Source: a virus. From it: a stretch of DNA of 64,000 bases. Positions within the stretch are counted from its first letter, which is position 1; every line of letters starts with the position of its first letter. The stretch is from positions 1 to 64,000 of IMG/VR virus record IMGVR_UViG_3300032011_002687; one strand, 5' to 3'. A program made the position numbers and the translations under genes. Below the pieces are notes generated by a model. That model saw only the letters and a program-made list of their open reading frames with translations, searched no databases and was not told the DNA's origin. Shown here one piece after another: positions 27,660 to 36,030 of the stretch.

Positions 27660-29186
27660 TTAAGGTCCTTTTGGTGGTAAGTTATGAACTAATATATCAC
27701 TTGAAAAATAAGTATCAATATCCTCTACATCTAATGAATAGAAAGTTTCATCGCTAGTTACTTCGACTGTTGATGTTACCTCTACAAGATTACCATCTTT
27801 ATCCAGTAGTTCATCACCAACTTCAATTTCAAATCCTCTAAGGAACTTATACTCGCCTGCTCGTTTTACAAATATCATCCCCATCCAACCAAACTTATAA
27901 GTATCATTTATTACATAATGTTCTGGCTGTACATTAGAAGATACCTCAAGTACAACTGAACCACTCGAAACACTATTGGTTAAATCTGTTGATGAATATG
28001 CTGCAAAATCGTGGTCACTTAAACTCATTCCAACTGGTTGATATGATTTAACCACATCACCAACTTCTACATCTTGTATTTGTTTAGTACTACCATCATA
28101 CATACGAATTAAACTTCCACTCGGTGTTGTAGTACCTCTATTTGCAAGTAGTTTCCACTTATACCAATCATTATCTGCAGATGAACTTACACCTGTAGGT
28201 GGATTTATTTGTATGTATTGTGGACTATAATAAGAACACAATACATCTGTATGTTGTGGTGTGAATAATACATATGCCCTACCAGTCCCTAAGTATTTAT
28301 TTCCATTACTATCTAAACTACCAGAAGATGGAATAAATTTTTCTGGATAAGTAGATATACCAGCACTCGTCTCAATATCATACCAATATGTCATACTCTC
28401 TTTATAATCCGAATTTGATTCCCAGGTTTGTTCAACTCCATCCGCATCTACATAGGTAGATGAGTATATATTCTGTTGTTCTGCATTACTTACATATGAG
28501 TTAAAACTTATATTGAATGGACTAACTAATAATGAACCATCTTCAGTTTTAGATTTTAAAACAAAATCTGGCCAAGTTCCTACACCAGTATTAGCTGTAA
28601 CTGATGATGAAACAAAATTATCTATAAATGTCTCACCAACATTTGCACTCTGAAGTATAGTTCTAAAATTAGTTTTATCCATAGAACCAGTACCCATTCT
28701 ATATAATGTATCATCTGCTCCGTAACCATTTGGTGTATCAACGAAAAGATGAAATTTACTTGAAGATGCCTCTACACGAGAATTAACATATGGTGCTGAA
28801 CTCTCATAAACAAAAGAAGAACTTATGTTATGATTAGCAAAACTTGCGGATATACTTTGAAGTTTAGTTTGTCTTGGATTTTGCATATCTGCCCAAGTAG
28901 AACCATAAACATTTACACTACTATAACTTTGTGTAACAGCATATTGTGCAATTCTATCAAAGAAATCCGAACCTTGTACTGATAAAGGTATCTGTACACT
29001 TGGATTTGTATTAAACTCAAATATTTTTGTATCATTACTACCACTCTCAATAGTAAAATCATATGCACCAATAAATGCTGAATAACTATGGTCTGGCCAA
29101 TCTCCTGCACTACCTGTTATGTAATCACTAAGTTCTTTTACTTTAGCGTTTACATCTGATTTTTGTGTATAATTTACTATACTCAT
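27660..29186 (-). CDS. Large protein with C-terminal Hint (intein-like) domain
   Basis: 508 residues. The last 152 form a Hint domain: GSLIRMYDGSTKQI at 357-370 with DVEVGDVV is the N-terminal splicing block, and YFSSDILVHN ending at 502 is the C-terminal block with its HN pair. The first residue is Ser and the residue after Asn is Leu, so full splicing is unlikely, whereas N-S shift cleavage is possible. The first 350 residues are Ser/Thr-rich, beta-rich and unlike anything I know, with IFEFNTNPSV near 75. Possibly a virion or secreted protein that cuts itself. Confidence 0.75.
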   Translation of the reverse strand: MSIVNYTQKSDVNAKVKELSDYITGSAGDWPDHSYSAFIGAYDFTIESGSNDTKIFEFNTNPSVQIPLSVQGSDFFDRIAQYAVTQSYSSVNVYGSTWADMQNPRQTKLQSISASFANHNISSSFVYESSAPYVNSRVEASSSKFHLFVDTPNGYGADDTLYRMGTGSMDKTNFRTILQSANVGETFIDNFVSSSVTANTGVGTWPDFVLKSKTEDGSLLVSPFNISFNSYVSNAEQQNIYSSTYVDADGVEQTWESNSDYKESMTYWYDIETSAGISTYPEKFIPSSGSLDSNGNKYLGTGRAYVLFTPQHTDVLCSYYSPQYIQINPPTGVSSSADNDWYKWKLLANRGTTTPSGSLIRMYDGSTKQIQDVEVGDVVKSYQPVGMSLSDHDFAAYSSTDLTNSVSSGSVVLEVSSNVQPEHYVINDTYKFGWMGMIFVKRAGEYKFLRGFEIEVGDELLDKDGNLVEVTSTVEVTSDETFYSLDVEDIDTYFSSDILVHNLPPKGP

Positions 29187-29212
29187 TAACTTCTCCTAAT
29201 GATACTTTTATT

Positions 29213-29226
29213 CATATATAAATATC
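29213..29226 (-). promoter_or_regulatory. Candidate late promoter element (GATATTTATATATG)
   Basis: Minus-strand match to the recurring GATATWTATTAT motif, 27 bases before the start of the Hint-protein gene, similar spacing to the copies before tail genes. Confidence 0.55.
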
Positions 29227-29644
29227 ATATTTTTACATTATAGTTACTATTTAGGAACATCTTCTGTGCGGATTTATTCCAACTATCTGATTGTGCCCAC
29301 CAAGTATCCCAATCTTGGCAATATCTATGTAGTGAATTAACAATCTCACCACCTATACCTTTATTTCTATATTTAGGATTTACATAGATATTACATATTT
29401 CCCTTGTTTCTGTATTTAACCAACCCCAACCTTGAATTATTGATTGTGGATTAAATACTACAAACTTCCATCCATTGTCTAATCTGATTTTTGCTTTAGG
29501 TAAATCCCACATACCATCCCATTTGATTATTGAATTAAAGTAATCTATCTCATATTGTAAATTATATAAGGTACACTCATCATAATCAAACGATGGACAT
29601 AAATCAGATACTTCTGCATCCTCTCTGTTGATGCTGAACAACAT
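29225..29644 (-). CDS. GNAT-family N-acetyltransferase
   Basis: 139 residues from ATG 29644. Motif A of the GNAT fold is NIYVNPKYRNKGIGGEIV, with the R/KxxGIG pyrophosphate loop that binds acetyl-CoA. A longer frame from 29701 overlaps the zinc-ribbon gene; 29644 starts just after its stop. The acceptor is unknown; neighbouring genes give no clear hint. Confidence 0.78.
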   Translation of the reverse strand: MLFSINREDAEVSDLCPSFDYDECTLYNLQYEIDYFNSIIKWDGMWDLPKAKIRLDNGWKFVVFNPQSIIQGWGWLNTETREICNIYVNPKYRNKGIGGEIVNSLHRYCQDWDTWWAQSDSWNKSAQKMFLNSNYNVKI

Positions 29645-29646
29645 CT

Positions 29647-29895
29647 TTAAGGTGTTTCTAAACCTGTACCCTTTAACATCTCTTTTGGTACTTGACCACA
29701 ATTACCACAACTAAATACTTCAATTGGAATTAATCCCTCTTGACCATTTGGTGACATAATTGCAGATATCTTTTTGATAATTGTTGATGTTATAAATAAA
29801 TAATTACCACACGCTTGACAATTTAATGTATCTGCTTTACTTAAATCTAATTTCTGTTGTGGTTTACCTATTGGTTTTTGTGCTTTCATATTCAT
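29647..29895 (-). CDS. Small zinc-ribbon protein
   Basis: 82 residues. CQAC near 26-29 and CGNC near 63-66 form a two-knuckle zinc site. It overlaps the end of the gp44 gene by four bases. Such small proteins are common near marine-phage replication genes, with unknown role. Confidence 0.68.
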   Translation of the reverse strand: MNMKAQKPIGKPQQKLDLSKADTLNCQACGNYLFITSTIIKKISAIMSPNGQEGLIPIEVFSCGNCGQVPKEMLKGTGLETP

Positions 29896-30815
29896 TTTAC
29901 TTTTCCTATTATCTCAACAAACATTGCCATAGCATTTATTTCCTTATCCACTACTACTGCATCACTTTGTTGGTATTGACTCAATACTAAGATACATTCT
30001 GCTACATGTCCTCTACCCCAATCATCGACTGTATCAAATAACAACCTAAACATATCACTAAAATCTGTAACTTTGGAATCTGCCAATAGTTGTCGAATGT
30101 TCTTAAAACTATTCTTCTTATCTTGTGTTTTCAAGATTTCTAAAACTTCTAACTTGTAATCGTTTTGTGTACTCATCGCTTCATCTATAACGAGTTTTTC
30201 ATCTACTACTTGTCTCTGAGCAGCATTGATTACTCTTCTGATATCGGGATAACCACCATTTACTATCGTTACGATATCATCTACTTTTGCATCTACCGAT
30301 TCTTTCTGTAAGATATTCGACATATGCATCGCGACTTGTTTTCTATCGGGTGGGATAATCTGAAAGGATTGACATCTTGATTGGATTGGGTCAATTATTC
30401 TTTCAACATAATTACAAGTTAGGATAAACCTACAATGTTTTGAAAATGTTTCCATTAGATTTCTTAATGCTGCTTGAGCATTCGGTGTAATATAATCACA
30501 CTCATCTAATATTATAATCTTCATCTCTGAAAATCCAAGTGTTGATGCGAAGTTCTTTACTTTATCACGAACTACATCTACACTATTTTCATCAGATGCG
30601 TTAATATATAAATAATCACAATCTATATTATTAACGAGTAATTTAGCGAGAGTGGTTTTACCTGTACCTGCACGCCCATACAATAATAAATGTGGTAAAT
30701 CCCCACTCTCCAAATACACCTTTACCTTACTCTTGAGATGTTCATTCCCAATGTAAGTTTCAAGCGATTGCGGCCGATACTTTTCTACCCATAGGGTATT
30801 TTTAATTTCTTCCAT
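29892..30815 (-). CDS. 44: Clamp-loader ATPase large subunit (T4 gp44-like)
   Basis: 307 residues, T4-like length (319). AAA+ features: Walker A GRAGTGKT at 47-54, Walker B ILDECD at about 102-107, and the SRC motif (PIQSRCQSF) at 146-148 with the arginine finger. With gp62 it opens the gp45 ring and places it on primed DNA. Confidence 0.94.
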   Translation of the reverse strand: MEEIKNTLWVEKYRPQSLETYIGNEHLKSKVKVYLESGDLPHLLLYGRAGTGKTTLAKLLVNNIDCDYLYINASDENSVDVVRDKVKNFASTLGFSEMKIIILDECDYITPNAQAALRNLMETFSKHCRFILTCNYVERIIDPIQSRCQSFQIIPPDRKQVAMHMSNILQKESVDAKVDDIVTIVNGGYPDIRRVINAAQRQVVDEKLVIDEAMSTQNDYKLEVLEILKTQDKKNSFKNIRQLLADSKVTDFSDMFRLLFDTVDDWGRGHVAECILVLSQYQQSDAVVVDKEINAMAMFVEIIGKVK

Positions 30816-30816
30816 A

Positions 30817-31371
30817 CTATTCCTTTATTGCATCTTGTTCTAAAAATATCTGAACACTCCATCGAATACCAGATGTAACTTCATTTACCCAATGTAAATG
30901 TTTATCTGCTATCCAAACATACCCAGCATCTTGTTTCATTGTTCTAACACCATCGTTAGTTTCAAATTGTAATTCTCCACCCTCATATTCACCATACTCT
31001 TTATCAGATAATTGAATACCAATCGTAAAACATCTCTTCCTTAGAATTTCACCCTCAGTACCTGTCATAACATCATCTATATGTGGTTTAAAATAACAAC
31101 CTTTACTATAGTGACATATTATCATTGAGTAACCAAGATTATCAATGTTTAAATCTAAGGTATCTGTCCAATCCTTAATCCTATTATAAACCCAAGATAT
31201 ATCATAAGGTGAGTTACCCCAAGGCAAAGTATCTGATAACATTTTACTACCAACCTTTTCATATTCGTTATGGTAGACATCAATTACTCTAACTTTTAAT
31301 TTAGCATATGATTTTATTTTTTCACATTCTTCTTTAGTAAATAATCTTTTTTCTATTAAAGTTTTTTCCAT
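30817..31371 (-). CDS. 2OG-Fe(II) oxygenase, fifth copy
   Basis: 184 residues. HIDD (metal H and D), HWVNEV and GIRWSVQ supply the triad and the 2OG Arg. It is more distant from the four tandem copies (FKPH before the motif) and lies between gp44 and a DNA methyltransferase gene. The ATG at 31371 is preferred; an in-frame TTG at 31377 is possible. Both have weak ribosome sites. Confidence 0.83.
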   Translation of the reverse strand: MEKTLIEKRLFTKEECEKIKSYAKLKVRVIDVYHNEYEKVGSKMLSDTLPWGNSPYDISWVYNRIKDWTDTLDLNIDNLGYSMIICHYSKGCYFKPHIDDVMTGTEGEILRKRCFTIGIQLSDKEYGEYEGGELQFETNDGVRTMKQDAGYVWIADKHLHWVNEVTSGIRWSVQIFLEQDAIKE

Positions 31372-32603
31372 ATCCAAATCGGTTCACAAAATGTTTTATC
31401 TTTTGTTTGTTCCGCCAGTTCCCTCGTCTCATCTTTGAATCTATCTTCTGCTGCAGTTCCTGCACCACCACTATTAGGTCGTTTAGCCATTTCCATTCCA
31501 ATACAACCTTGATACTCTGAATCAGTAAATGTTGATACAAAATCATTCATAGGATTACAAATCTCCAACCAATACTTACCATTAGTACCCATCTTCTTTT
31601 GTTTTGCTCCACTACTTGCATAAACATCACTTATATTCACTAATAAATATCCACCACTTTTTATAGAACACCATAATTTTTTAATAGTTGCCTGTAAAAA
31701 TTTATCATTCCATTCATCAATAGTTTTATATCTAACCCAACTTTGAGTATCATCATAACTATACCTCTCTACACCAAAATATGGTGGTGATGTAAAGACG
31801 GTGTCAAATATATCTTTGTACTCTTCAAACTCCACATCTTCTGCTGGTGATTCTAAAAACTCTGAATCTTTATCAACCTCGAAAAACATATTTCTGTGTT
31901 TTTCATAGAACTCTTTTTGTTCTCTGTAGATAGGATGGTTTTCTTTTCGTGGGTCTATCCCAAGATAATACTTACCACTCTCACTACCATAGAATCCTGC
32001 TAATCTATCTCCCCAGCCTGCAGAGAAATCTAATATGTTCTCACTACCCAATTTATCATACAATACTTTTGCAACATTAGGTTTAAATTGAGAACAAATA
32101 TACTTCCTCAAACTCAACATAATCCTAAGATTACCCGCAGTAATTTTTGGTAACTTCAAAGTATATGCAGCACCCATAAGTGATGTCATATATTTTTCTG
32201 TTTCCCAAGTTCTCTTTGGGCCTGGTGCAATTGTTCCATCCACACTCCAACGATTGACTTGTTGGAAGAAATTACTGGCAGCATTACCTGTGTTGATTCT
32301 TCTAAAGTATTGTTGTTTACCCTCAAATTCTAAACCATATCTGTATGCAGTTCCCTCTCGAGCAAACCACTCTCCCTCTACCAATATTTCATTATGTCTC
32401 ATACCCTTTAACTTCATTAAAGCTTTATAAGCATCATCCTCTGAAATAGTGGCATAGGGAATCTCATAAGTCATTGCTACTTTTGCAAGACTCTCTTTGA
32501 CATCATCCTTTTCGAATGTTTCTTTGATATACTCCCACTCTTTCTCATCTATTTCAAGATAAGGAGTCATACCTTTAAATTTATCAAAGTATTCTAAATA
32601 CAT
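31356..32603 (-). CDS. DNA N4/N6-methyltransferase-like protein
   Basis: 415 residues. Motif I ILDFSAGWGDRLAGF near 190-204 binds SAM, and motif IV TSPPYF near 270-275 is the form used by N4-cytosine and some N6-adenine methyltransferases. The N-terminal 180 residues could be a recognition region. No restriction partner is nearby, so protection from host enzymes is the likely purpose. It lies between gp45 and gp44 genes. Confidence 0.82.
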   Translation of the reverse strand: MYLEYFDKFKGMTPYLEIDEKEWEYIKETFEKDDVKESLAKVAMTYEIPYATISEDDAYKALMKLKGMRHNEILVEGEWFAREGTAYRYGLEFEGKQQYFRRINTGNAASNFFQQVNRWSVDGTIAPGPKRTWETEKYMTSLMGAAYTLKLPKITAGNLRIMLSLRKYICSQFKPNVAKVLYDKLGSENILDFSAGWGDRLAGFYGSESGKYYLGIDPRKENHPIYREQKEFYEKHRNMFFEVDKDSEFLESPAEDVEFEEYKDIFDTVFTSPPYFGVERYSYDDTQSWVRYKTIDEWNDKFLQATIKKLWCSIKSGGYLLVNISDVYASSGAKQKKMGTNGKYWLEICNPMNDFVSTFTDSEYQGCIGMEMAKRPNSGGAGTAAEDRFKDETRELAEQTKDKTFCEPIWIWKKL

Positions 32604-33335
32604 TTATGTAACTTGTTGAGTTGCCACCAAGAAGTAATCTGATTTATAATCATCAATATTAAAACTGATTGTAGCTAATCCATCTGAACTAACCTTTAAT
32701 ACAGCTTTCTCACATTCTTTATTTGCTTGTAATATATTAGCAAACATATTTGCATTAAATGAGATTGGTTCAGTATCACTAAACTCTTCACACTCAACTG
32801 GTATTGTTACTCTATTGGTTGCAACATTACTGAAACCAATAACTACTTTTGCTTTATCATCTTTTGCAATAATAGTAAATGTATCGGTATCTGGTAACGC
32901 ACCTTTACCACTAATAAATGTATCAATGAAATACCTATCAATCTTTAATTCTAATTCGAATGTTGATGGTAAATTTTTAAGTTCTGGTGGTGTTGGTATA
33001 ACTGATAAATCACTTAACATATACTTTGTGTTAGTACCATGCTGTGAATCTTTCATATCAACACTTACAAACTTATCACCCATCTTCTGTAAACCAAAAT
33101 CTACATCTTCACCTAAGATAGATAATAAAGATACTAATTGTGGTGTATTATACACCCCAACTTCTGATGCCTCTACATCATTAAAGTTGTCTACTACTAC
33201 TGAACCAACCAAAGATTTATCTCCACTAATGAATCGTGTAGATAACTTTTGTCCGTTGGATGTCCATTTTACTGATTTAATTTCGCCACCAAGTGAATAC
33301 TTGTTAATAAAGCGAAGTAAATTACTTTTATTCAT
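32604..33335 (-). CDS. 45: Sliding clamp (T4 gp45-like)
   Basis: 243 residues (T4 gp45 has 228), beta-rich and without catalytic motifs, with SVKWTSNGQKLSTRF and the duplicated-fold pattern expected of PCNA-like clamps. It lies directly downstream of the DNA polymerase gene, as a replication block would. Identification comes from family feel plus position. Confidence 0.82.
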   Translation of the reverse strand: MNKSNLLRFINKYSLGGEIKSVKWTSNGQKLSTRFISGDKSLVGSVVVDNFNDVEASEVGVYNTPQLVSLLSILGEDVDFGLQKMGDKFVSVDMKDSQHGTNTKYMLSDLSVIPTPPELKNLPSTFELELKIDRYFIDTFISGKGALPDTDTFTIIAKDDKAKVVIGFSNVATNRVTIPVECEEFSDTEPISFNANMFANILQANKECEKAVLKVSSDGLATISFNIDDYKSDYFLVATQQVT

Positions 33336-33413
33336 AACCTTTTGTCTCCAATTTGTTAATAGTTATTATTTAATAATCCGTATATATATACATATATACA
33401 AGAAATCTCAAAA

Positions 33414-35918
33414 TCAAAAAAATCTTTCAATACTTTGTTTTTTATCTACCACTGCTTCCCAACTTAATGCTTGATAGAACATTCCTATTTTTTTACTCAT
33501 TGCTTGTTCAAACATTCTATTGTGGTCGATATTATTTTTAATAAATTCTAATATTTGTGGTGGGTCCTCATATCCTTTATAACCAATTGCATCAAAACCA
33601 AACTCGTTATTCTTTAAATACACCCACTTAATTTTATTCCCATTGGTAATCTTCTCATATTTTCTACCCTCAAACCAATGTAGTAAAATAGAATTATAAT
33701 TGATTGCGGCCTTTACATGCACTGGTGCACCTTTCTTATATTTACTGAATGATGTTTCTTCATCCTCTTCAATATACTTTCCTATACCCTTTACTCCAAT
33801 AGGATTTGCCATTACCTCATAAGATAGGTTATGCATATTTCTTTTGAATACTGATATTCTTTCATCAATCTTTTCTTTTGGAACATCTGCAAGAATATCA
33901 TCTAATACATTTTGTAATAAATCTTTCATAGCAGGAGCAAAATTACTTCTGACTGTATCCAAACCCTTTACTTGTGTTTTGTTTACTTTTCTACCCGCAT
34001 CATTAATGATTCGTAATCCGTATCGTTTCTTTGTAACAAATAATCCAGTCTTTGCAACAACTTCTTGTTTAATATCAAATACATGCTTATCGATATTCAA
34101 AAACTTCTTGGCAAAATAATCATAACTTGTGTTCAGATAATCTTGTACCTCTCCACATATCTCCATAATCCTCTGTGTCATCATTGTTTCAGATAATTTC
34201 TCATTGGGAAATCTTTTCTCTACCAAAGGAACTGCAGATGCAAAAATAGAATCTGTATCAATGTAGATAACATAATCTTCATTTGTTCCTAATTCTTTAT
34301 TGTAGAAATGATTAGTAATCTTTTTACTAAACTTAATTAATGATTGACCTGTTGTTGTGGTTGCTTCTGCATTATCCAAATCATAGAATCTAAATACTGG
34401 TAACCCCAATACACCATATAATGAGTTTAAAAGAATCTTCTGTAGGTATTGTCTCCTATCAAAATATTGAGATTTCTTTTTATCACCTTGTTCGTGAAAC
34501 TTCTTCACGAGTTTTCTCATCTCAACTCGTTCATTAAACCACTTTGTAAGTAGAGCAGGAATCAAACCTTGTTTATCTGTACGATACATAACACCATTAC
34601 TCGATATACTCAATCCAGTCTCATCCAAATAACTCTTTAATTCTGTATTGGTTATCTTTTGTATTTCCTTACCCTTTGTATTAATCATAGAATAAGTTTT
34701 ATTGTGTCCTACCTTTAGATATTGTTCTGCATTCCAATCCTTTACTTGACCAACCTTAGTTTCAGGAGATATGTTCAATGAACGAATCACACTTGGATAC
34801 ATACTCGTGATATCCAAATCATAAACCCAATCGTGTTTACCTTTTTGTGGGTCTTGCACATATGCACCAGAGAACTTTTCATCATCCCCTCTTCGTTTAG
34901 GATTTCTTGGTTTGTTTGGTGCAACAATACCCATCTTCTTTAAATAAACTAATATCGCACCCTCAAGATATCTTGAACTCATAAACACATCTTCATAAGG
35001 AACATGTCCTAAGTGTGCTATACCACACGCAACTCCAATGTAATCTAACTTATCATTTAATTCTACGAGAATACGAACATCTCGAATATTATAATCTATA
35101 AACTTCTGTAAATCTTTTTCAAATAAATCATTGAGTGTTCCCTCATACTCAATCTTCTTCATACCAACTTCAACTTCACCAATATAATCTAAACGATAAC
35201 TTGATTGTTGAATTGGTGAAAACTTTTTATATAATGCAAGATAATCTAACACACTAACACCTGCAATAACAAACTTCTTTTTATATTCATTGTAGTAACA
35301 ATGTCTAATAGGTGATAACATCTTTGCAACTTCTGAACCCAAAACTCTGACTGTTCTATTATATAGATAAGGGATATCAAAGAAATCTATATTCCAACCA
35401 CTTAATATCGTTGGTTGTATTTCTGAATATTTTTGGTAAAATCTTGTTAATAATTCGTGTTCAGTTTTGAATAACTCTACAAGTGTATCACCATCTTCAT
35501 AATTTTGTATAGTATTTTTAGAATCTAAGGTATAACATATATACTTCTTTAGTATCTCATCATATAATGCAATAGATGTAATTGCAGTTTCTGCCTTCTC
35601 TACATCTGGAAAACCATCAACCACTTCCACCTCGATATCAAAATAGAAAGTTCTATTTCCCTCTGCAACATCATCTGAATCCGTGTATTGGTCAACTAAA
35701 AATCTTGTAGTGATTGGTACATCACTTTCATATAAACTTGGGTCATCATCATCCCATTGGTAAACTTTTTTAACTTTAGTACCATCAAGTGTGTGGTGTA
35801 ACCCACTTGCATTTTTTACATATGCGTATTTTTTATAAGGTACAATAAGATGACCTCTTCTGTCATCCCAAACATGCACTTTGTTTTTTCTCTTATCATA
35901 AAAAACATTTTGATACAT
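33414..35918 (-). CDS. 43: Family B replicative DNA polymerase (T4 gp43-like)
   Basis: 834 residues. Proofreading exonuclease: DIE at 94-96. Polymerase: motif A DLDITSMYPS at 367-376, motif B KILLNSLYG at 494-502, motif C YIDTDS at 552-557. All catalytic Asp residues are present. The C-terminal end ERFF resembles a clamp-binding tail. It copies the phage genome with gp45, gp44/62 and gp41. A sigma70-type promoter (35951-35980) reads into it. Confidence 0.97.
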   Translation of the reverse strand: MYQNVFYDKRKNKVHVWDDRRGHLIVPYKKYAYVKNASGLHHTLDGTKVKKVYQWDDDDPSLYESDVPITTRFLVDQYTDSDDVAEGNRTFYFDIEVEVVDGFPDVEKAETAITSIALYDEILKKYICYTLDSKNTIQNYEDGDTLVELFKTEHELLTRFYQKYSEIQPTILSGWNIDFFDIPYLYNRTVRVLGSEVAKMLSPIRHCYYNEYKKKFVIAGVSVLDYLALYKKFSPIQQSSYRLDYIGEVEVGMKKIEYEGTLNDLFEKDLQKFIDYNIRDVRILVELNDKLDYIGVACGIAHLGHVPYEDVFMSSRYLEGAILVYLKKMGIVAPNKPRNPKRRGDDEKFSGAYVQDPQKGKHDWVYDLDITSMYPSVIRSLNISPETKVGQVKDWNAEQYLKVGHNKTYSMINTKGKEIQKITNTELKSYLDETGLSISSNGVMYRTDKQGLIPALLTKWFNERVEMRKLVKKFHEQGDKKKSQYFDRRQYLQKILLNSLYGVLGLPVFRFYDLDNAEATTTTGQSLIKFSKKITNHFYNKELGTNEDYVIYIDTDSIFASAVPLVEKRFPNEKLSETMMTQRIMEICGEVQDYLNTSYDYFAKKFLNIDKHVFDIKQEVVAKTGLFVTKKRYGLRIINDAGRKVNKTQVKGLDTVRSNFAPAMKDLLQNVLDDILADVPKEKIDERISVFKRNMHNLSYEVMANPIGVKGIGKYIEEDEETSFSKYKKGAPVHVKAAINYNSILLHWFEGRKYEKITNGNKIKWVYLKNNEFGFDAIGYKGYEDPPQILEFIKNNIDHNRMFEQAMSKKIGMFYQALSWEAVVDKKQSIERFF

Positions 35919-35950
35919 TTATGTTGTAATCTCCGAATTTATCATATCTG

Positions 35951-35980
35951 AATATAACACTAAAACCATATACTTGTCAA
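35951..35980 (-). promoter_or_regulatory. Sigma70-type early promoter before gp43
   Basis: Minus strand: TTGACA at 35980-35975, 18 bases, TATATT at 35956-35951, 33 bases before the polymerase start. The preceding AAAAAAGTAC is identical with that of the 24.2-kb promoter, suggesting a conserved early element. Confidence 0.82.
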
Positions 35981-35996
35981 GTACTTTTTTGATAAA

Positions 35997-36020
35997 TGGG
36001 GGATATTTTTCAATCCCCCA
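35997..36020 (-). terminator. Hairpin terminator of the receptor gene
   Basis: TGGGGGAT (35997-36004) pairs perfectly with ATCCCCCA (36013-36020) across an 8-base loop, about 10 bases after the receptor stop. On the minus strand the stem is followed by a short T-rich tract (TTTAT), so termination may be partial. Confidence 0.65.
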
Positions 36021-36030
36021 AATCACCATT

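Noticed and set aside
28913-29110. 65-codon minus-strand frame inside the Hint-protein gene
   Set aside because: Lies in another frame of a longer, clearly coding gene and is composed of Ile/Leu/Val/Gln from AT-rich shadow codons.
32815-33474. 219-codon plus-strand open frame
   Set aside because: Antisense to the gp45 clamp and the end of gp43; no promoter or ribosome site and no family resemblance.
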